Shown: positions 25,001-37,167, counted from the first letter of the stretch. The stretch: DNA of 64,000 nt from Apostichopus japonicus (GCF_037975245.1 NC_092577.1:24983398-25047397); one strand, 5' to 3'. A program made the numbers and translations. Notes: generated from the letters alone by a model not told the origin.

Positions 25001-25611
25001 CGAACTTGTGTCTTGAACAATGGGAGTAAATCTGATTTCTTCAGTTGTAATGTAGGAGTTAGACAAGGTGGAAATTTATCCCCAATTCTCTTTTCTATCT
25101 TTTTGCAGGATTTTGAGTACTTTGAGTATTATAAGGGTCTTGACACTATGTTGAATTGTTTCAAAGAGAATCTCAGTAGCGATGACTTCGAGCTATACTG
25201 ACGGTTATTTACCTTATTGTATGCAGATGATACTGTTGTAATGGCAGAAAATTACAAAGATTTGCAATTAGCTCTTGACGCAGTACATAAGTACTGCGAA
25301 ACTTGGCAACTTGTAGTTAACACAGATACAACAAAAGTTATTATTTTTTACAGAGGTAACAGGGGAAAAACAGTCTTCACTTTGGAGGTTATGCTGTTGA
25401 TATTATAGATAAATATACTTGTCTTGGTACTGTGTTTTATTTTAACAATAGATTCTCTAAAGCCAAGTCACTCGGGCTAGAGGTGCTCTCTTGGTCTTTT
25501 ATCCAAGTCAAACAATCTCAATCTCCCTATTGACTTACAGGTTGAACTATTTCATCAACTTGTCCTTCCTGTTTTATATGGTTGTTAAGTATTGGGTTTT
25601 GAGGATCTCTC
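22031..25611 (+). pseudogene. Decayed non-LTR retrotransposon (ORF1-like, endonuclease and RT pieces)
   Basis: Collinear fragments of one LINE. 22048-22859 is ORF1-like: a basic start, a coiled-coil stretch, then an RNA-binding-like core (NIRIFGLQETEDEDL, ISTCHRIIGNGRKPRPDIVRF, YINDDLTKLR) split by frameshifts. 23412-23870 carries endonuclease motifs (VVGDFNSRTG, STIDYAIASPE, KHSPI). 24550-24760 has GTDGIPNEFIKY-like and LIKPIYKGKG remnants. 25050-25120 has GVRQGGNLSPILFSIFLQDF. 25205-25340 has LYADDTVVMAE and the RT continues to about 25611 (LSHN). Many stops and an A-run at 24553 show decay. I cannot place the clade with confidence. RT boxes are ordinary. Confidence 0.8.
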
Positions 25612-25846
25612 ATAATATGGGTTGGTTGGTTGGTTTTTTTCTTCTGTTTGTGGTTTGTAGTCTTTTTGTTTTGCTTCTGTTGGCTTTTGGGTCCGTGTCC
25701 TTTTCACGTCACGTTAAACGCTACGATAGTGAGAGATTTGTGTTTGGTGGGTTTTGGTGGTTGTTATACAGGCTGGGATTGTTTGTTTTTTTGGTTCTGT
25801 TGACCTTTGATCCGTGTCCGTTGTCTTCGAACGTAAAAAGCGCAGT
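25612..25846 (+). mobile_element. Tx1-B 3' tail fragment fused to the preceding LINE
   Basis: Matches the 3' UTR of subfamily B (compare 54655-54904 and 61985-62254): AATATGGGTTGG, GGGTCCGTGTCCTTTTCACG, GTGAGAGATTTGTGTTTG, TGACCTTTGATCCGTGTCCG, ending CGTAAAAAGCGC. The same LINE/Tx1-B junction recurs at about 63816. Confidence 0.85.
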
Positions 25847-26306
25847 TTTAACAGAGTCTGTGAAACAAAGTGTTACTTTGGGCATCTCTTCCATACAAGT
25901 GCATTCAACAACTCGTTAGCGTTTTGCGTCTTTTTCTCATGCACCTCTTGAAGACAGACTCATTAGAGAGTCGGTGAAACAATGGGAGTAGCAGTTCTGT
26001 GATGGCCTTTGGATAGTGGCTGATGACTTTTAGGAACCATTACATCCCCGTTGGATGCTACAGCCTTTTGGTACAAACACCAAGATTACTCTCCAGTTGG
26101 ACACCGCTGATGCGTTGGCCTTTCATCGGAGCTTGAGCTATGCATCAGCTATAGCAAATATGGATTTTTGCATTGCTTCTACTGTGTCATTTTGGGTGAT
26201 CGCATTGCGATAGTAGGAGCCCCGTTTCTTCATTGTTACCTGAGTGAGCTTTCCCTTCCTCCAGTACCCTTATTCTGGCCTACAAATTTCTTCAAAGATG
26301 TACTTT
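25847..26306. other. Unassigned spacer
   Basis: No feature recognised between the Tx1-B tail and the Tx1-A 3' end. Confidence 0.35.
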
Positions 26307-27135
26307 TTACGTGACCCGCCCGCGGGATTAAAAAACGTCACGGCCAAACGGCACTACCTTAACATCCCATTCTAAGAAAGAAACCTCAAGTCAAGCGAGC
26401 CAAAAAGTAAAATACGCCCACCGACTTGCAGAGACAACACCCCAATAACCAACTAAAATAATCACAAAACCACAAAAGGACGACCAGCACGGAGCGAAAC
26501 GAAACACCCCTCTCCTGCACACGTTCTGCCAAAGAAGGCAGCCCCAGATAAACGGCGAAAATCGCTTTCAACCTGAAGGCGAATGTCACACTTCACCGCC
26601 TCCAGGACTGCCTGCCAACTGGCAAACTTGCCCCTGATAACCACATCACATCTATTCATCCAAACAAGTTATCTTTCAGAATAGAACAAAGAAATATAAT
26701 ACGCTGCAACACAGCAACCGAACAAACTGGAGGATCTACCCCATAGAAAATGGCTTTAAGCCCTGTCCTACCGACCATGTCCTGTCCTGTCCTGCCCTGC
26801 CCTGTCCTACCGGTCTCCCGTTAAACGGTCGGTCCAGGTCTGGAACCACTCCCATAAGTTTAAAACAAAGCAACAATGCCAAAAAACATGAGCTGTCACA
26901 GCCGGTCCTCGGAAACACTTCATCACCCAATCGCCAATGATACCTTTTTAGATTGGTCACCAATTCTCCAATTCTCTGTGCAATTCTCCAGGCAAGATCA
27001 CGGAGCCTGCAACCATTCAGCCTTGAATGCACAGAACGCAATACGCAGAATGACGTCCCTGTACAATAATTGCCCTATTCCGCAAGGAACTGTGAACGAG
27101 GGCCGGCCGTGACAGGCCAACAGGGAGCAACTCAA
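26307..27135 (-). mobile_element. Tx1-A copy 2, 3' fragment
   Basis: Minus strand: 5'-truncated at about 27135 in the ORF2 C-terminal region (IELLPVGLSRPALVHSSL; LRDLAWRIA) and running to the tail at 26307 (ACTTTTTACGTGACCCG on the plus strand). Frames are broken. An insert of short direct repeats (CCTGTCCTGCCCTG near 26780-26812) lies in the ORF2 region. I found no clear target duplication. Confidence 0.9.
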
Positions 27136-28790
27136 TTGTCCTTGTCCGTCTTCGATCTACAACCCCCTTCATTAAATCTTTGACATAATCATAGTTCTTG
27201 ACTTCATAACTCGCCTTCAGCAACCAACTCTTACCTTCTTGTACTGTATTTCCCCTCGTTGGGAAGAGCCTTTGTGAGGCTTCTTCGCAACGGCCTTTGC
27301 CCGTCCAACAGTCTGGTTGTGGTCAATGGCAGGTAACTTCAAGCGAGCTGTCATTGGAGAATAATCGAACTCCAATCTCTTCGGCGCATACTTCAAAAGG
27401 ACATTGTGAAAAACCTCAAGGGCACCAGTATGCATGAACTCTGCAAGAAATGTAATGTCCTTGAAAAGTCGCTTAGTCAGGGCTACCTTCTTCAGTGCTT
27501 AGTGGGCACATGATCCTTCCTTCAGCCATACTTTCTTTCTCTGCTGCAGATCTGTCAGTGGATCATTGCTACATTTCTGAAATAGTGGTAAGTTAGGATG
27601 ATCTGCCCACTCATGCTGTCCTAGTACATGATAGACCACAGATGACCACATCTGCAGCAACAACTCCTGGTCCTTGTTGCAGGCTCTATCACAAAACCAC
27701 AGATGTATGATTATGGATTTGATCCAAGGTTCCAATTCTTCATTTCCCTATTTCTTTGCCGCTTTGCACAATTTGCTTTTGATATTTTTAGCTAGGTGAA
27801 ATATATCCAAGTTATATTTTACAGAACTGTACTTAATACGCGTTAATTTTCTTATTCATGTGTGACGGTCAGTAGGAAATCTTTTTACAATAATTGTATA
27901 GCCATTAAGGACTCTATCCATACACCTCTGGAAGCCCTCTGCTTCCGGTCTTTGAGGTGCCCCAGTCTCTGAAACTTGCACAAGTTCCATGTCTACCACC
28001 TTCTCTGAACTGACATCCATCAAAGAGTAGCTACATACTTGGCTGAAAACCCTGGCAAATCACAACGCCCATCACCAATAACATCAATTGGGGATCCTTT
28101 CAATTTGTCAACCACTGCCTTTTGATGTGCATCCCAGTAACTGTTAATCTCTGGGATGAGGTACATCTTCTGAAGATCATAAAATATAGTGGCAGAAAAG
28201 AACTACAAATTTAGAAATTCCATGAATTGAGCAACTCTTTGATATGTCAGTCCAGAGAACATGGTAGCAGCAGAACAGAGGAGGTTACCAATGGGCATCC
28301 TGCCATCTAAGGGCCGGGAGGTCCACTTCAACACAACCTGGCCAGAAATACACTTTAATGTTGCAAGCACACCTGACCCAACAACCTGCTTTTTCTATTT
28401 CTGTCACATTACTTGAACATTGAGAACATAGAACAGCTTTATGTTAGCATAGCTATATAAGCTTTTGTTCCTCCTGCTTCCGGTTCATAGTATGGATCTC
28501 GCTTTTCATCTTCCTGGAATCCTTTTTTACTGCTATCACTGTTGTCCTCACCTCATTCAATTTAAGGGGGGACTTGTCTTGTTCCAAGGACCTTTGTGGT
28601 GGCCACGTCTCTTGCTGCGGTGGTGTCTCCTTGGATGGAACCATTCCTTGATAGGACGCATCCGCTGATAACAATGCTGTATGGGTGGTCCAACTCCACT
28701 GTCCAAGCATGGTGGGGTTTGATTTGTGGTACACCAGCTTGGCATCCCATCTCTGTTACTTCAGTTTTATTTGTCTGAGTTCATGCGCAA
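27136..28790 (-). pseudogene. THAP-type (Kolobok-like) DDE transposase, main exon, degraded
   Basis: The minus strand, read from 28790 down, has PFPEFAHELRQIKLK and a stop, then a linker (28734-28453). 28110-27860 carries GDGRCDLPGFSAKY, SYSLMDVSSEKVVDMELVQ, GFQRCMDRVLNGYT and TDRHT, holding two likely catalytic Asp. Next come NLDIFHLAKNIKSKL, ELEPWIKSIIIHLWFC and finally TGALEVFHNVLLKYAPKRLEF, TARLKLPAIDHN and VKNYDYVKDLM. These words are characteristic of a repeated animal transposase family with an N-terminal THAP domain. I think it is Kolobok, with moderate certainty. Several frameshifts and stops occur, and Tx1-A copy 2 abuts its 3' end. Confidence 0.75.
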
Positions 28791-30155
28791 ACTCTGGAAA
28801 GGGCAGCCTGTACAGTAATAAATCAAAGAGCGTAAACACTCGAGTTAGACTAACATAAGATAAACATTGACTTTAAACTTCCAAAAAAAGACAAATTAAA
28901 TTTTCAGACATTAATAATGATTAAGGCAGGCCTTAGAATTAACCATGAAGAAAATGATAAAAGAGAAAAGGGGTTTTGATAAAAATGTCCTGCATGTTTT
29001 CCAAAACCTGATTGTAAAGAGCAAATGCTCTGGCCCATAACTGACTGATATCTAATTTCAAGGATTGAACTATAAGCATAAATATTCATAAACCATTTAA
29101 GGCAGTGACATATCTACTAATTTACATTGACACCCAGTTTTACTTCAGAGTGCAAAACTGTACTGTGACTTAAATTAATATAAAAACAGGAAAGAAACGA
29201 GCCAAATTTCAATTTATGTCTTTTCAACCAATTTGCTTTTGGAAATGTGCAGTGCTATACCTTTACAGTACTTTTTTATAGGGGCAACCCACCTGCCCTC
29301 TTTTGTTTTCCCCCATCCCTCTGAAAAAAAAAAATTGTATGGACTTAAAACAAAATACCTTGTGACAACCTTAACGGAAAAAGAGGAAAGAAAGAAGTTT
29401 TCCTAATACATTAAAACCAAAATATTGCCTACGTACCCAATTTTTTCAACCGACTGGGCTACTCCAAGCTAACAATATTTTACGGATGACGTTATTATTG
29501 AGAATGGTTTCTTTGTAAGATTTCAAAACAAGCCCAGAACTTAACTAGAGAGCCTCATAGGTAGATCCAAGGGAGACTTCCCCCTTACAGCCCGTGAAAA
29601 AAATAATCTTCAATTGTGAATTCATAACCACTATTAAATGCGGTGACCTTTTTTTTGTGTCAGTTTTTTGTTAAGTACAGTGAAACTAATACATTTTGAA
29701 CATTTAATGTTAAATATATACAGCTGTTGAATTTTCATGTGTGCGAGCTTAAAGTGCTATGTAGAGATGTTTCAAAGGGGTGATAAAATCTGAGAAGTTT
29801 TTGAATTTGGAAATATGATAACAATATTTTTGGTGTGAATTCAAGCACTTTTAAACATGGAATGAATACAGCATATTCAATTGTATTTGCTAAATCAGCT
29901 AATACTTAAACAAAACCATCAAGTTTGTAAATTTACAAGTTGAGGAATATTGCATGTAGAATAGAATACATATAACCAGGCACGGAGCCAGAGAGGACAT
30001 GGGGACACGTGCCCCAGTTGTGAAATTTCTTAAAATTTTGGGAAAAGTAGCTCTGGTGACCATTTGTTTTCAATTTTGTATACACCCAAAAAAAAACATA
30101 AAGCAAACAACAAAATATATATATAAACAGAAAAAACATGTCAGAAATTTTAATA
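28791..30155. other. Probable intron of the degraded THAP transposase
   Basis: No gene seen. AT-rich with simple A and T runs. Confidence 0.35.
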
Positions 30156-30239
30156 CCTTAGGGTGAACGGTGTAATAGCTGACACTTCGCTGACACTGTA
30201 CGCTTCTTTGAAGGTGGCTGATCCTTTGCTGTCAAAAGT
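30156..30239 (-). pseudogene. Candidate small exon of the THAP transposase
   Basis: On the minus strand TTTTTTTGCTAG| precedes about 85 bp that end at |GTATT. In the phase left by the THAP exon it reads a basic stretch (QPPSKKRTVSAK) typical of the region after a THAP finger, then meets a stop at the donor. Consistent with a decayed exon 2. Confidence 0.4.
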
Positions 30240-31489
30240 TGTTGATTTCCTAGCAAAAAAAGTATGTAAACATAAACAGTTCAAAAGTTCTTGGAACAAA
30301 ATGAAACATATGGGGGCACCGATAAAGTAGGACTTTACGGGGTAAAAATTCCCATCAAGCCATACTAATATCTCCACCTGAGATTGTCTATTAAAGAGCC
30401 ATGAATGAGGGGAGGAGAATAAACAGTACAATTTTCCAGTATTTCTAAAAGAAGTGGTTACGAGTTAGCCAATGGGGGGGGGGTGTCTAAAAAGGGCTTT
30501 TAATTTTTTTTGGGATTATCTAATTATCTTTTTTCTAGGGGGATGGGAGAAGTAAAAGGAGAAGGAAGGTGACGTAGAAAATGCTGCACAAACTTTCTAT
30601 AACAGAAAAAATTGCAATAATACTTATTCGAGAAGCAACTGAGGGAACGCAACAAAGGTGGCCGTGGATATAAGAATTTTGTGCACAGTATATCCACGGC
30701 ACCGATATTTTCACTCTCATTTTAAGATTACCAACAGAGAGAGAGAGCATGTATTCTTAATATGTTAGTATTAGTTATACTACTTCTAAATTGACATAAA
30801 AAATTAAGCCTTTGTTGTTGCCAAAAGCAGTGGTCGATCATCTCCGTGGATATATGATAATATCCACGGCTGCCGTTAACTAGTGAACCGCTGCCGTTAA
30901 CTAGAGGGGGATGAATTTTGTTATTGTAAGCCAAAATTTGTGAAATCATGTGCCGTGAACCGAGGGCAATCCACGATAAGCGATGGATTGGGGGATGTCC
31001 CCCCCCCCCGTTCACCAGCTTGATGTAGTGACCCTTTTTCCCCTTTAGAAAATTGGCTTCGAAAAATATGGAAAATCCACCCCCCTTCAACCACCTACAT
31101 GGACATTGCTCATTTTTAATCTGGGGAACAAACACAGTTAACTATGCCAGAGGGTTCATAGCTGATTTTGATTTAATTTCCCTGCCTACCCTAACAGAGC
31201 TACCCATATTTATGGAGGATATTTGTAATAAATATATTACATTATCCTCAGATACAGTAGCATGATCCCACCCCTGCTCAATGATAGTACACCCTTGAAA
31301 GGAAATTATCCCAAAAAGTAAACTCTTTTCACCTGTGGTTCATTACACAATAAAAAACTTAGACAAATATTAAAAATGCTAAAAGTTGTACATCAAGACA
31401 GCATAATATAAGCCCTTGTTAAGTTTTCAATGATTTTATTTGTTTTCTTTTCACACCTTTCAATTGAAAGAATCAGTGTAGGCCTATTG
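30240..31489. other. Non-coding, with homopolymer runs
   Basis: G-run at 30474-30482 and C-run at 30998-31008. A repeated phrase, ATATCCACGGC(A/T), occurs near 30690 and 30860, and GCCGTTAACTAG repeats near 30873 and 30893. No gene. Confidence 0.4.
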
Positions 31490-31497
31490 TACTAGTG
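31490..31497. repeat. Left 8-bp target duplication of the MITE
   Basis: TACTAGTG, repeated at 31914-31921. Confidence 0.93.
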
Positions 31498-31913
31498 CAG
31501 GGTTGTCCAACCTTTTGATGAGGAGGGCCACCTGGAATGATTATGATACAGGAGGGGCCGCATGAGCCTACACGCTCCTGTGGCATATCCAGGGTTTCGT
31601 GCCAGAGCGGCAAATTTCAGTGGCCCCGCCAGGGGTCTGTTAGGGGGGTATGGGAAATAGTTACTATACAAGCGGAGCGCCACCGTAGGTTGGCGCGTGG
31701 CGTGCAAGAAAAAAAATCCCCCAAAAGGTCCTTAGATTGCAGGAAATGACACTTCACAAGCCTTCTGATCTGTATCAAAACAATCTTCATATTGAGATAT
31801 AATGATCTCTCAAATTTATGAAGAAAGAATTGCTGGGAAAAGTACATTTGTAAATTAATGAGATTGGCGGGCCGGACGGGACCTTGCGGCGGGCCGCAGG
31901 TTGGACAACCCTG
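31498..31913. mobile_element. hAT-type MITE, 416 bp
   Basis: Perfect 15-bp terminal inverted repeats CAGGGTTGTCCAACC / GGTTGGACAACCCTG flanked by the 8-bp duplication TACTAGTG. The 8-bp duplication and CAGGG termini are those of the hAT superfamily. The interior (GGCCGCATGAG..., GGCGGGCCGGACGGG) has no coding capacity, so it must have been moved by a transposase elsewhere. It sits in the presumed first intron of the THAP transposase pseudogene. Confidence 0.95.
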
Positions 31914-31921
31914 TACTAGTG
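31914..31921. repeat. Right 8-bp target duplication of the MITE
   Basis: TACTAGTG, identical to 31490-31497. Confidence 0.93.
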
Positions 31922-32142
31922 CCATGTGAAGCTGTGCACTGTACTAACCTACTGTTATCTTATCGTTAATATTAGAATTATATCGGGGAATTTTTTTTAT
32001 AATGAATACGTGACGATATGCAAAACAAATGATTTTTTCTACATTTATTCATATCTAAATATCCAACTTTTAACCCCACATTCACAAATCGGCGGCCTAA
32101 TGTACTGCGCGATATAAACAAACGACATTCGTTAGTTCTCAC

Positions 32143-32485
32143 CTGTTTCGCTCATCTTTTCAGAAGGCGCTGTGGCCTTCTTTCGGGCGACGATGGACGA
32201 AAATTCTTGGAATGGAGCCGGGTTTGAATTTTTTCCCGGTTTAGTTCCCATTAATCTTGCTGTAACGTCCTCTTGAAAGCATTTCTCTTCGAAGTGGTCC
32301 TCGCAAACAACTTTGTGTTTGTAAAACGTAAAGTTGTCGACGATATGGCCAGTCCCGATCTGATGTAGCCATTTCTGGGAAACTTCTCTCTTCTGTGGGT
32401 CCGTTTTTCCGCCAGGAATAACAAAAATAGCTTCTCCTTAGATTTTCCAGCACCATGACGATGTGTACAACCATAAGCTTGGCAT
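32143..32485 (-). pseudogene. THAP zinc-finger exon of the Kolobok-like transposase
   Basis: The minus strand reads YGCTHRHGAGKSKEK, then after a one-base slip VIPGGKTDPQKREVSQKWLHQ, NFTFYKHKVVCEDHFEEKCF and a basic tail. The exon ends at ACAG|GTGAG (donor at 32142). The C..C/H spacing with CEDHF is the THAP (C2CH) signature. It lies upstream of the transposase pieces on the same strand. The frameshift and an early stop before the finger make it non-functional as read. Confidence 0.75.
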
Positions 32486-32954
32486 TACGGCATTATTTAA
32501 ACTTTATTTCGAACTTAAAGCAACTTTTTCATAACTTTCTGTGACCATTGTCAACACACGATCTGCATATCAATGTACCGTGTGAGTGGTTGGTTTCCGT
32601 GAAACAAAGTGAATCTTGTACGTGACTAAATTGAGGGCGGGTGTACAAAATGGCGCGGCCCATACATTTGATTATAGTAGCGAAAAAATGTTTGAAAAAA
32701 ATCGAAAAACAATTATTATATTACAATTTCTAAATAAACCAAGGCGTGTATAAGGTGTTTATAATATATCTTTCCATCATAAGGGTTCAGACCAATGGAC
32801 GGTCGGGACCTGGAAATGGACGACCGGGGGTGGGGTTGTCGAAATGGATAGTTTTAGATACCCCAGCACCCCCTCGTCAAATTGGCGCCATTTTGCTGAA
32901 AATTGGAGGGCTGAAGTTTGGGTGGGAACCTCCGGGCAAAACTTGGGGGGCTTC
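32486..32954. other. Non-coding spacer
   Basis: No gene recognised. Confidence 0.35.
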
Positions 32955-33137
32955 TTCCAAAAAAAATTACCGGTCCTTTACATCATATTGATGACGTCAA
33001 GAAATTTCAGCTCATTTGCATATTCGCTCAATTAATGAAAATTCATTCCAAAAAAAATTACCGGTCCTTTACATCATATTGATGACGTCAAGAAATTTCA
33101 GCTCATTTGCATATTCGCTCAATTAATGAAAATTCAT
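32955..33137 (+). repeat. Perfect tandem duplication, 91-bp unit
   Basis: The unit starting TTCCAAAAAAAATTACCGG and ending AATGAAAATTCA is present twice in a row (32955-33045, 33046-33137), essentially identical. A smaller duplication, CACTTCTCCGGGTGGT, occurs at 33291 and 33317. Confidence 0.93.
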
Positions 33138-33729
33138 TAACCTATTTGTCTTGCACTAAATTACTCTATATGTAGAAAAACCTACTTTAATATTTTGGAG
33201 CGTTACCATGGTTACTGGGTCAGTCCGATTCCGCCAATTCATTCAGGGTACCACCGCTGGGGGGTCACCTTTCCAAAATAGAAGGGTTGTCACTTCTCCG
33301 GGTGGTAGGGGGTTCACTTCTCCGGGTGGTTGGGGGTCATTTAAAAAAAAGGCCATTAAATGCCACCACCACTTCCCACGCCTCCGAACCGCAAAATAAT
33401 CTGATTCATCATCAGCGCCCCAAGTAGCACCAGATGAGGTGTGATTTGTTTCTTTTTTTGGGCCCCTCACCCGCGCACACAACACCCTATTCAAAAATAA
33501 ACTTCACATTCGTGATCAGCGTGTCGAGAACAAGCAGAAAAGATACAAATTGCCCGTCTCTGCGACAAAAATGATTTGGACCCAAAAAAAACAACAGCCC
33601 AAGGGCACTGTGGTTCCTTGCATAGGGGTATATGACAAAACACATATTATCAAGCAAGATTGGGCTGAAATAGTCCAAGTAATTGTGGTCCTACATGTAC
33701 CCATAAAGTAACCAACACTATAGCCAACA
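33138..33729. other. Non-coding spacer
   Basis: No gene recognised. Confidence 0.35.
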
Positions 33730-34660
33730 CTTTTGTGATCGGATTTTGGATCGGAAGGTACTTTTGAGATTTGTATATGGCGTCGAAAATGTAAGAAATA
33801 TGAGGTCACCTACAAGCGGGTCAACAGATATGATAACATTCGTGACTTCAAATCACATGACTGTAAAGTTTGAAAATGTTCGACCAGCACATTCACAACT
33901 TGTCCCAAAATATCAACCATGTCACACATTGGCATTGAGAGTTAATTGCATTATATGTTTAAAAATGAACTTTGAACTACATAACTTCACACACAAAGGT
34001 CACCCGGGGGTTTACCCTTTCACATTTTTGATCGGTGAGACCTAACTAGAGCATCAAAACTGTAGAAATTGTAACATTTTTTATTTGCCCATTTTCTCCC
34101 CCAAAAATACAATTTTTTTAACGTTAATCGACCTTTGGTGACCTCGGATCACATGACCATTAAGTTTGAAAATATTCCCCTTTACCATTTGCAACTTGTC
34201 CCAAAATATCAACCGTGTCACACCTTGGCACTGGGAGTTATTGCATTAAATGTCTGAAAATTAACTTTGACCTCGTGTGACTTCGCACACGAAGGTCACA
34301 CGGGGGTCAACCTATTGACATTTATGATCAGAAGGTACCTTTGACATCTCAAAATAGCATCGAAACTGTAAAAATCCCCAAAACACTTAAAGGCCACCAG
34401 AGGTCAAATTGAGGTCAGAGGGTTACCCAGATGCGGTTCGACAATTGGATTACAATGAAGCAACTCCCAACCCTAACAGACAATTCGTTCTCAAGTTATC
34501 GCAAAAATACTAGTTTTTTAACATGAATTGACCTTTGGTGACCTTGGATCACATGACTGTCCCGGAATATCAAGCTTGTCGCACATTGGCACTGGAAGTT
34601 ATTGCACTTTTAATATTTTGGGATTTTTGGACCATAAGTGACCTTTGTGGGCACCAAAAA
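33730..34660 (+). repeat. Degenerate satellite, about 300-400 bp units
   Basis: At least three diverged units share GATCACATGAC(T/C), GTTTGAAAAT, TGTCCC(A/G)(A/G)AATATCAA, GTC(A/G)CAC(A/C)TTGGCA and GACCTTTGGTGACCT. Examples start near 33847, 34147 and 34547. AAGGTCAC(C/A)CGGGGGT occurs at 33997 and 34292. The GACCTTTG-type words are common in marine invertebrate intergenic repeats. No coding potential. Confidence 0.8.
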
Positions 34661-35350
34661 CAATAGGGATCATCCTCTTACTATGTACTATCCACCCACC
34701 AAGCTTAGTTCATATAGCATAGCCAACTTACACGTAGGGCCTAGCCAAGCCTATACTATAATTCTTATCACAAAATGGAAATTTTGGCTTAAAAAGTAGG
34801 AAGGGTGATCAAAATGTTAGAGAGATTTGATTTGGGAGTACATGGGTGATATGGAGTGAACATTTTATGAAGAAAGTGACACAGGGTACTGTAGAATGGG
34901 AGAGACACATCATAGAAATTATAAAGGAAACAGACTAAAAAGCTGTTTACTTTCCATTTCAGAAGATAGAGGAGGCAGCCCTTGAGGATGATACATTGCA
35001 GGAGTGCTTCAAATGTGGCAAATAGGAGATAGCGGAAACAAGGCTGAAACAACACAAGAGGAACTGCTCAGGTAGAAGGTATAACTTGTACGGCTCTGTG
35101 TTAATTTGTTTCATTCCTTGGCAAAACGATATAGGTGGTCTTGCTGGTCATCGAGCCATGCCCACCCCCAGCCATCGAAATTGTTCTATAATATAGATTC
35201 TCGGACACAAATTTTACTTCCAAAGATAACTAATTTAGCACCAGATTGCATGTGATGACACTAAATTGCCCAAGGAATCTATGCGGTGACATGCGTGTGT
35301 GTGTGGAGGTGCACCTGCTCGTAATGGCTTAAGAAAGCCAACATTCACGA
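34661..35350. other. Non-coding spacer
   Basis: Nothing recognised. A GTGTGTGTGTGG microsatellite lies near 35295. Confidence 0.35.
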
Positions 35351-35690
35351 TTGTCTTACTTGGCATGTAGCTTTCCCACATTGAGTACAAGAAGCCTATT
35401 GTTTTTGGTGCCCTTTCAAGGTCAACAGAGGTAACAAACATGTCTACGGAGGTCGTATATGACTTGTATGTTGCCCATATTGGGTACAAGAGCCCTATTG
35501 TTTTTGGTGCTGTTCCAAGGTCATTTCTTGTCAACAGAGGTCAACGTGTGAAAGACTTGTTATATCAATAACTGGAGAAAGCAAATGTTTACAGAGGTCA
35601 TATTTGATCTGTATGTTGCCCATATGGGGTACAAGAACCCTCTGGTTTTTGTTATTCTCCTATCTTATATAAAATATGTCAACCCCTAAC
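35351..35690 (+). repeat. Short tandem-like repeat, three units
   Basis: Units (about 100-140 bp spacing) with CC(C/A)ATA/TT(G)GGGTACAAGA(G/A)CCCT, TTGTTTTTGGTGC and AAGGTCAACAGAGGT recur near 35375, 35475 and 35618. Confidence 0.8.
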
Positions 35691-37077
35691 TCCAAGTAGA
35701 CCCAATTTAGACCAATAAGCTTGTGCCATGGGGAATGCTAGGGTGGGATACAAGAGATACAATTTTATCTTACTGAGTAGCCATACACCATGACCACTCA
35801 CTGGTCTTGTCTCCAAGGAGATAAACCTGTCCTTGCCTAATTATCCTGTTATCCACCATTGTTTGTTGAGTAAATAAACTACTAAGCTGGTGTTCAGACA
35901 ATCCCTAGACAGTGAAGTGTTGAGTAAATAATGTCACGAGGTGTTTGGGGCAGGAGGCTTATTGTTTTTCTAGGAGGGTTAGGGGCAATTATCATATATA
36001 GGCGTATCCAGACCCTCGCGCATGCGTGTTACTCGTAAAAAGTTTATAGCTAGTACATACAGTGTGTGCGACGCGATTCACGTTTTGCACACATGTATAC
36101 GTATATGCGTTCGTGCAACAATGGAGACCTGTTCGCCTGACAATCCTTGCGCCAATCTTCAGCTGATATCTTGCTCTAGATTACTGCGCATGTGTGATTT
36201 CTCCAGGTCATAGGTCAAAGGGGTAGTTTGGCGAGTAGTGTACATACGGTGTAAAGGGATGTGGTGAATATTTAGCAACATATATCACACTTCCAACCGC
36301 ATAACCACTTCCTGGCCCTTCCAGCCCCGTCCTCCTTCTATGACAAGCCAGAACAATGCCAGTTGCCCAAATATTTCACCATATATAAGCAATCAGTTGA
36401 ATGCTAAGCCTCGTTTCAACCAGAGTTCCTGACGTAAGAATGAATCAATGCACTGCGATTACGCTCCGTTTCGTTGTGGGGATTGTGAATGAAAGCTGTT
36501 TGCTTTATCGGTAAGTTAATTTGGTTCACGATGGAAATGACTTTAGGATAGGATGAACATAAATAGACAGAAATTAACCTCTTTTAGACTACATACATTG
36601 TTAGGTCAGAAAAAACAACGGTAATCTAAAAGGGGAAAAAATGCACGAAGTATTCGCCGACTCGATTGATACTTTGATAGCTACCGTGACGGCTGTTCTG
36701 AAACTGTGAAAGCTAGGCATAGGCTACTACTAGTATTAACCTTAGGCTATACCAAATAAACCGACGTACAGTAATAACCTAGCGATGTTAATTGTTTGTC
36801 AGGTTTTTTTTTTTCTTTATTGAAACTGACGTGCTTTGATAGAGATAAAATATCCCACACGTGAAAAAAGTACAAATTAACAAAAACGTAGTATCTCACA
36901 GTCAGACTTATTAATTAATTTGCAAGATGTGATAGCCTACAACTTGCAATATGTCTGTGTGTCTTCTGAAGCCTACATCATTTAGCCGTTCGCACGTAGG
37001 CTACGGCATTTAGCCTTGGTCTTATATTAGACTATCGTCGCTAGCCTAACTCAACATAAGTAGGGGCCCCCATCCTA
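35691..37077. other. Non-coding 5' flank of the THAP/DDE_4 transposase
   Basis: No gene. A possible 5' UTR lies close to 37160, where TTTTCATCTTTCAG|GTGGGAATGG looks like a splice acceptor just before the transposase ATG. Confidence 0.35.
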
Positions 37078-37167
37078 ATGCAGGTATGTTCGATGATCAT
37101 TGTAACGTTATCGGTACCTTCTTTAACTAACATTGTTTTCATTTTTGTTTTCATCTTTCAGGTGGGA

